Positions 58,111 to 64,000 of a DNA stretch of 64,000 nt are shown here, piece by piece (position 1 is the first letter of the stretch; each line of letters opens with the position of its first letter). The DNA is from Cymbidium sinense (taxonomy: Eukaryota; Streptophyta; Magnoliopsida; Asparagales; Orchidaceae), in assembly GCA_021442155.1 (NCBI GenBank), contig CM038222.1, forward strand, positions 111,479,121-111,543,120. The letters run 5' to 3'. Made by a program: the position numbers and the translations under genes. Under the pieces are notes generated by a model. That model saw nothing but the letters and a program-made list of their open reading frames with translations, did not search any database and was not told where the DNA came from.

Positions 58111-61100
58111 TGTCGGAAAAATTTGTCACACTACATAGAGTTTAGGAATTTCTTATTTGGATGATCAAATGTGTTATTAAAGAAAAAACATATTATCTCA
58201 GAAGATAAACACATTTTCATATAATCGATTCAATCATTCAATAAAAGACTCCTAAGGCTAATGGGTCTTTCATATACCAGAGATTTTTACCCTAAACTAC
58301 ATGGAAGGTAGAACAGGGTTTGATTTAAACTAGGTTCATGATTCCCTATAGAGGGCTGCCAGCTAACACAACCTAAGTGCATTTTAAATTCATGATGCTA
58401 AGTCTTATGAATGCAAGATGGCTAGGCAATTATATTTTTATGAAAGGAATCTATGAAACTAGCCTCACTCCTTAATCTCTATCATAATGTGGGGGTATGA
58501 AGTGGATCTAACTAATGCATATTTTTCAAATTTTTATAAATTTTGACTTGACAATCTTTTTAGGCCATGGGTATGCAAGTTATCCCTACATGGTATGTAA
58601 ATAGAAAGAAAGTCTTGGGCCAAATCAATAAAGGCTTAACCAAGAAGGCAGTCATCCTCCCAAGTTAGATGCCCCTTATGTGCAATGGGAGAAGTTACCC
58701 AACTCAAGAATTAGAACAATATGATTGCATGATTTTGAAGAGCTAATAGGTTTCTAATTGATTTTAAATTATTTTTTAGGACTTTATTTATATTTTACTT
58801 TGAAATTCAATTATTTTTATGTTTGAATTGATTATATTTAATTATGTAAAAAATTTAGTTTTTTCCTATAAGCTTATGTCCAGGAATTCATCACAGAAAA
58901 GCACAACACGGAAAGAAACTAGAAAAGAAGGTTGATTATATTGTGCACCCAAAATAAATCAAGCTAATTTAAATTTATATAAATAGACCAATGCGGCAAG
59001 GCACCGATGTATACCCCAAAAGAAAGGAAAATGAGAGGATGAGCTCTGTCTTATACAACCTAGCTTAGAATAAGTCTAGATCTATGAGTCTTCTTTATAT
59101 CATCTCCTGGTAGGGTCAGTACCTATTGATCCTAAACCCCATAGATCCTAACCTAATTCTAAGCTCAAATTTATATTTTTAAATTTAAAAATAAATCCTA
59201 AGCCTTGCAAAACAAATGTTAGCAAATACAAACATCACGCAACAGTTATATTTTCCAAATATGTGGGCTTAACATTAGTTACTTGCTAAACCCACCTATC
59301 CTACAAACTATATTAAAGGACTTTTTAGCACTGCAAGCAAACAATAATTCTATAATTTGTATTTATGATAGCAATCTTTTTCACACAGTCCTCTACAGAA
59401 GATAATATTAGTTCAAGAAATAATGTTCTACCATCCATATTATCGATAATCAATTCTAGCCATCTAGTCTAAAATAGTACTCCACAAAATAATAAAAATA
59501 ATTCTCATCACATAATCACAGGAAATCATAAAAAATCATAGAACACCTTAACCTAATTCTAGAATTCGTAACCTAAAATTCTAGTGCGTGAAGAAAAGGG
59601 TTTGTGTGGCAAGACATTACTAAGCTTTATGATTTAATTATTATTTTCTCAATTTTGAACGTTGGTTTATTTACATTTGGATGATTTCAATTCAAATAAT
59701 TTAACAATTATATTTATTTTAAGTACATTTTAGGTAAAGAATAAAATATGTTTCATTCTAAATGGAACCTATTCCATTCAACACCCTAAATCTTAATAGG
59801 ATGATATCTTTATTCTAAGGTAAAGATTAATCCTAAGGGTCTAACTAAAATCCTAAGTATTTTGATTTGAACTTGAATTTAGAGGGTTTGACTTAATTTA
59901 GTTTATTTCATTTTGTTTCTTTATTTAGGTATTTTATGCTTTTGGTTTGGATTAAGTTATTCAATTTATCATTATAATATTATGATGTAATTTAATTTTT
60001 CATTTAAGTTAATCCATTTATCATTATATTTTGAGTTTTTTTTTAATTTCGTCAGTGTAAGGTTGTGATATTGATATTTATTATTTATTCCTTTAGTTTG
60101 ACATATTTACTTAGTTGATTATGATGGCTTTTATTTGTATTGAATTGATCTTTAAATTTAATATTTATGTTTGATCATTAGCTTTGCTAAATTTGATTTA
60201 TGGTAAAACTTAAATGTAGGTATTTTCTTTATTCAAGTTAAGTTAGCGTGATTTTCATTAATATAAAACTTTTGAAGTTAATTTCATTTATTTATTTTCA
60301 TTAATGTTCATTAACCTAGGTAAAGCTATATTTGATTTATTGTGTTTAAGATTATTCAATTTATTACATTCCGCTTTTATAAATTATTCATATTAATGAT
60401 TCTTTCATTATGGAATAGTTCTAAGTTGTTATATTTAATACTTCCAAAGTTATGTTTCATTAATAGCTCTAAGTTGTAAACATTATGAAAGGATTCCATT
60501 CATCTTAATTAATTTAAAACAAAAAGAATGATGGTTATGTCCTTTTAAAAAGAACATTAATCTTAAAATAGATTTATTCTTTTACTAGATTGATTAAAAT
60601 ATGCTTTGCTACTTTGTCATTTTGAAATCTTAATTCACTCGAGTTTATGGGTCTAATTACACACACAACATTTTTTATGTTCACCTTTTTTTATGTTTAC
60701 ATACTTATCTTTTTATGTTCACATTTATACCATTATATTTCCTTATGCAAATGATATTAATGTATTTATATACTGATATTTTACATATTTTAGAAATAAA
60801 TGGCCTTTTTATATTTATATTTATGAAATCATTATGATTTAAAGATTAATCATATTGAAATAATATTTTAGTTTCATATTTCCTTTTGTTATGATTTTTA
60901 ACTTAGGGTTATTTGAATTCTATTATTTTTAATTGCTTGTATATTTTATTTAAATGTTTTAATATTAAAGTGTTTTAAATTTGTATTATGAATTTTATAA
61001 TTTATGTAAATTTTTTGATTTAATATTTTCTTCTAAATTGACCTTGAGGTTTGGAAATTCAAATACTCCCAGCCAAGAGGTCAAATGAATCTGAAATTTT

Positions 61101-63937
61101 TATAGCTAGTGGGGTTCCTTGCCTTTTTAATTTCCCTAGAGTTTCACTTTCATCAGATATGTGATTAAGGAGTAATTAAGATTTTAATTATTTCATTTAA
61201 ACTTAAATTAGGCTAAATGTAATGAGAACTATTTAAGGGTTTTATTTTTTCTTGAAACCCCTCTAAAATATGCATCCAAAGAGGGTTCATTCATAATTGT
61301 TGTGCTGTGGTTGAATTATTACATTTTATTTAATTTTGGGATGATTCAATTGAATTAATTAATTCAATTAATAGCTTTTTAAGCCATTTTAAGAATTATT
61401 ATGTTCTCATGAGTTTTAATAGTTTATTTATGATCCTTAGAGCATATTAAGATATTTTAAATCATTTTGAACATTTTCCATTATTTTATTTATTTATTAA
61501 TAATTAATTTTATTGAAAATTAAGCTTTAGGGTTTAAAATTTTCAATATTAAGATTAATTGATCAATGAATTATGAAACATTTACATGATGTGTGTCTTA
61601 ACATCAATTTCAATCCCCCAAAGTTTCATTTGCATTGGATTATTAATTTAGGAGTAATTAAAGTTTGAAGGTTTACATTAAACTAAATTAAAGTAAAAAA
61701 TACCTAAAAAAATTTTAGAACTTTAATTTTAATGAATTCCTCTCATCAAGATGAATCTATAGAGCCCAAGTTTATAATTTTTGGATTTATAATTTTTTTT
61801 ATGAAAATTTAAAGTTTTTATGATTTTTAATTGATTTTTAATGAACTAAATATGGGATTTACCTGTTTTATAATGGCGGGCTGACATGGCATCGCCAGGC
61901 GCCACAGCGAGGCACTATTTGGCCATGCAGATCCTGTGTGGCATTCACGTCAAAAGCAGCACTGATCCATGACCGTCCAATTGAAGATCAAATAGTCCTG
62001 ATTCGATTCGCGGTTCCTTTTTATCAGATTTAATCAGAGATCTGACTAGATCTCAACTGTCCGTTCTTTTTAAATGGAACAAATTGTAGAGATTATGTCT
62101 CCTATGTCGACAATAAAGGGTGAGAGCCGTCCATCATTTTCACATGATTTTTGGCCATCCGACCATTGAAATCACGCAATTTTGATTACAAATCCATTAG
62201 TGAGTGCAATTAAAGAGATCTAAGTCATTTGATCTCATTTGAGATCAAATTTTATTCAAAAAACACTAAAGCTAAAAGTTTAGAGGAGGTCGTTAATGGC
62301 ATACCTCAGTCCTGACGTTCTCTGGCAGTGGGGTCAAATCCAATAGTTACAGAATGATATGAGGAGCTCATGTGCCAAAGGAATTGGATTGGTCCCTAGA
62401 CCAACCTCGGTTTGAATTTCAGTAGCGTTGGTTGTTCTTCGGCCTCCCATTGATGAGGGAAGTTGGGGAAAGTTTGTTTCAACTTCGTTTGAGGATGAGA
62501 AGGTGATGGGAAGGTTATTTGCAATTGAGAATTGCTCTATGCATGTATTGACTCTTGGCTATGAGGTCTCACCATATTTCTTCTCTCTTTTTGGTCAGCT
62601 GAGCTAACCACAGTCTTTGGAAGTTAGCCACTATGTCCTTCAACCATCCTACACTTGGCCAAGATGAGGTGGTGGAGGAGTAACTGAGTTATGTAAACAA
62701 AATTTGGCTAGTCATCCATTGGACTAGTCTTGACCTCTTTTAATTTGGATTTATGTAAGGAGTGAATAAATGGCTTGATTAAAGTTGAGAATCATCATTA
62801 GAAAAGTATAAGAATGCTTCATTAATACCTTGGATGGATTGACAGAAGAGAAGAATAGAAACTTTTAGATTAAGGTGATTAATTATTCTTTGCATTAGCT
62901 TAGATTAGGTAATCCCAGTTATTGAAGTAACCTTGGTTCAATGTTTAACATGTGTACATTTCATCATTAATGGGCTTTTGGGTAAAAGGTTTTCAAAGAC
63001 ATTAAGGTTTATGGAGCATTTGATCTTGGTTTAGCCAATTTAATTTCATTGAATTTGAATTGGTTGTAATTTAGTCAAATATTTTATTTGGCTTAATTAT
63101 GATGTGTTTATATTTTCATTGGATTAATCCAATAATTTGGAATGCATTGGATTAAAAAATTCTAATTTTATTTCATTTTGAACCTATTTGACTCAAGTTG
63201 GGTTTAATGGGTAAAGTTTAGGATCATTTTGGTTACATGACCAAATTGACCAAATTGAATCCAATGATGGCTTGATTTATGTTTAATAATCATATTCAAA
63301 TGATTTTGAATAAATAATTTGAGTTTTATTGAGTTTGATTGGAGTTTAAACCCAATAAGACCCATTTAGGCCTATTTAGTTTAAACCTAGTGAATTTACT
63401 TAATTGGTCTAATGAAGACCACATTGAACTTATATTCTTTCAAATTCATATTTAGGTGTGTTCATATTATCATTCCAACCATTTAGAATGATTTTATTTG
63501 GTCAAATTTGGTGGGTTGACCTTTAAGTTGGTGGGACTCACATAAGTCAATCCCATGTAAAATGGTTGACCAACCATTGACTTTTGAATTGGATTTGGAA
63601 TCATTTAATTTTATGTCTTGATTTTATGTTTTTAAATTCATTTAATTTAGAATTGTTTTGGGTTTAATTTTAATTTCTTTATGTGATAATAAGCTTAATT
63701 GAGATAACTAGGTTTAGTTCCCTAATTGGACCCTAACCAAAGCTTTATATTTAGGTTGATTTGGATTGGATCTAACTAATCCCATTAAGTTAGATTAATC
63801 CAAGGAAAGTGCACTAGATCACTAAATATAATGACCTAGGTACTTAGTTAAAAGGCTTTTCATTTAGGATTATGATAAGGTGTCCTAATTAATGCCTTTG
63901 GAAGAAGTATTAACCTCATCGAAAAATGAGGTCAACA
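58111..63937 (-). mobile_element. LTR-6, solo LTR of the LTR-2 subfamily (5827 bp)
   Basis: On the minus strand it starts TGTTGACCTCATTTTTCGATG at 63937 and ends TTTTTCCGACA at 58111. The start, the CCTAGGT...AACTAAG text and the promoter block (GTTGTATAAGACAGAGCTC) match LTR-2. A perfect GGCAT duplication flanks it and no internal sequence is attached, so it is a solo LTR. The U5 end is diverged from the other subfamily but still alignable. I did not find the U3 repeat block in it. A GC-rich zone lies near 61870-61930 and a TTGACC zone near 63000-63650. Confidence 0.9.
59049..59057 (-). promoter_or_regulatory. TATA box of LTR-6
   Basis: The minus strand reads TTGTATAAGACAGAGCTC, the same arrangement as TTGTATAAGGGTAGAGCTC in LTR-4. 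Confidence 0.55.
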
Positions 63938-63942
63938 GGCAT
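63938..63942. repeat. right target-site duplication of LTR-6 (GGCAT)
   Basis: An exact copy of 58106-58110, directly outside the LTR start. Confidence 0.9.
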
Positions 63943-64000
63943 TTCTTACATTTGTGTTATATCTGATGAATATGCTATTGAAAATGTTGAAAAAGAAAAT
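63943..64000 (+). pseudogene. host element coding, last piece in window (partial)
   Basis: The 58 bases after the second GGCAT are open, read ICVISDEYAIENVEKE, and keep the frame that LTR-6 interrupted at 58110. By comparison with E3 the next parts should be the protease region, outside the window. The peptide alone is not recognised. Confidence 0.6.

Larger units (their letters stand above)
16959..64000 (+). mobile_element. host Ogre-like element, interrupted three times, runs off the right edge
   Basis: The pieces in order are LTR-2 (16959-21487), an N-terminal coding piece (21488-21915), E3 inserted, coding (47374-48071), solo LTR-5 inserted, gag (56140-58110), solo LTR-6 inserted, and coding (63943-64000). 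Peptides in the pieces align in the same order with the N-terminal extension and gag of E3. The frame is continuous across both solo LTRs once each insert and one copy of its 5-bp duplication are ignored. The host is therefore older than E3, LTR-5 and LTR-6. Its primer site, most of U5 and its leader are missing at 21487. Confidence 0.75.

Noticed and set aside
48072..63937. LTR-5 and LTR-6 as the two LTRs of one minus-strand element
   Set aside because: They belong to different subfamilies, each has its own perfect target duplication, and the sequence between them is plus-strand gag.

Overview
This is AT-rich plant nuclear DNA made almost entirely of old, decayed LTR retrotransposons stacked inside one another. 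I see no intact cellular gene, no rRNA or tRNA gene, no CRISPR array and nothing prokaryotic. The evidence for a plant is the set of element lineages: Ty3/gypsy elements of the Tat/Ogre group, with an extra archaeal-type RNase H and a tRNA-Arg primer site, plus a chromovirus with a tRNA-iMet primer site. A pericentromeric or other heterochromatic block of a seed plant fits best. I cannot name the species.

Layout. (1) 1-1709: a coding scrap and two tandem-repeat blocks, probably the 3' untranslated end of an element that starts left of the window. (2) 1710-7859: LTR-1, a 6.15 kb plus-strand LTR. (3) 7914-12990: a minus-strand Tat-group gag-pol remnant. (4) about 13000-16830: the 5' part of a minus-strand chromovirus (LTR, primer site, gag, RT). 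(5) 16891-16958: the end of an opposite-strand giant LTR, cut by (6) a plus-strand Ogre-like 'host' element. The host starts at 16959 (LTR-2), continues as coding pieces at 21488-21915, 47374-48071, 56140-58110 and 63943-64000, and runs off the right edge. (7) 21916-47373: a structurally complete element about 25.5 kb long (called E3) inserted in the host. It has LTR-3 (7059 bp), a primer site, a leader, an N-terminal extension, gag, protease, RT, RNase H, archaeal-type RNase H, integrase, a repeat-filled 3' untranslated region, and LTR-4 (6837 bp). (8) 48072-56134 (LTR-5, 8063 bp) and 58111-63937 (LTR-6, 5827 bp): two minus-strand solo LTRs in the host reading frame. Each is flanked by a perfect 5-bp target duplication (GAGAG and GGCAT).

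The LTRs form one superfamily with a shared start (TGTTGACCTCA...), a shared promoter block (TATA then GGTAGAGCTC) and a shared end. LTR-1, -3, -4 and -5 group together; LTR-2 and -6 form a second subfamily. Their very long U3 regions hold a repeated 90-100 bp block whose copy number varies between LTRs, a zone dense in TTGACC/GGTCAA motifs, and a GC-rich hairpin zone. Everything is degenerate: in-frame stops are common, often TAG where Gln or Trp is expected, and several catalytic residues are lost. No element here looks able to move by itself.

Boundaries come from aligning copies by eye. TSD-flanked ends are exact; domain limits are approximate.
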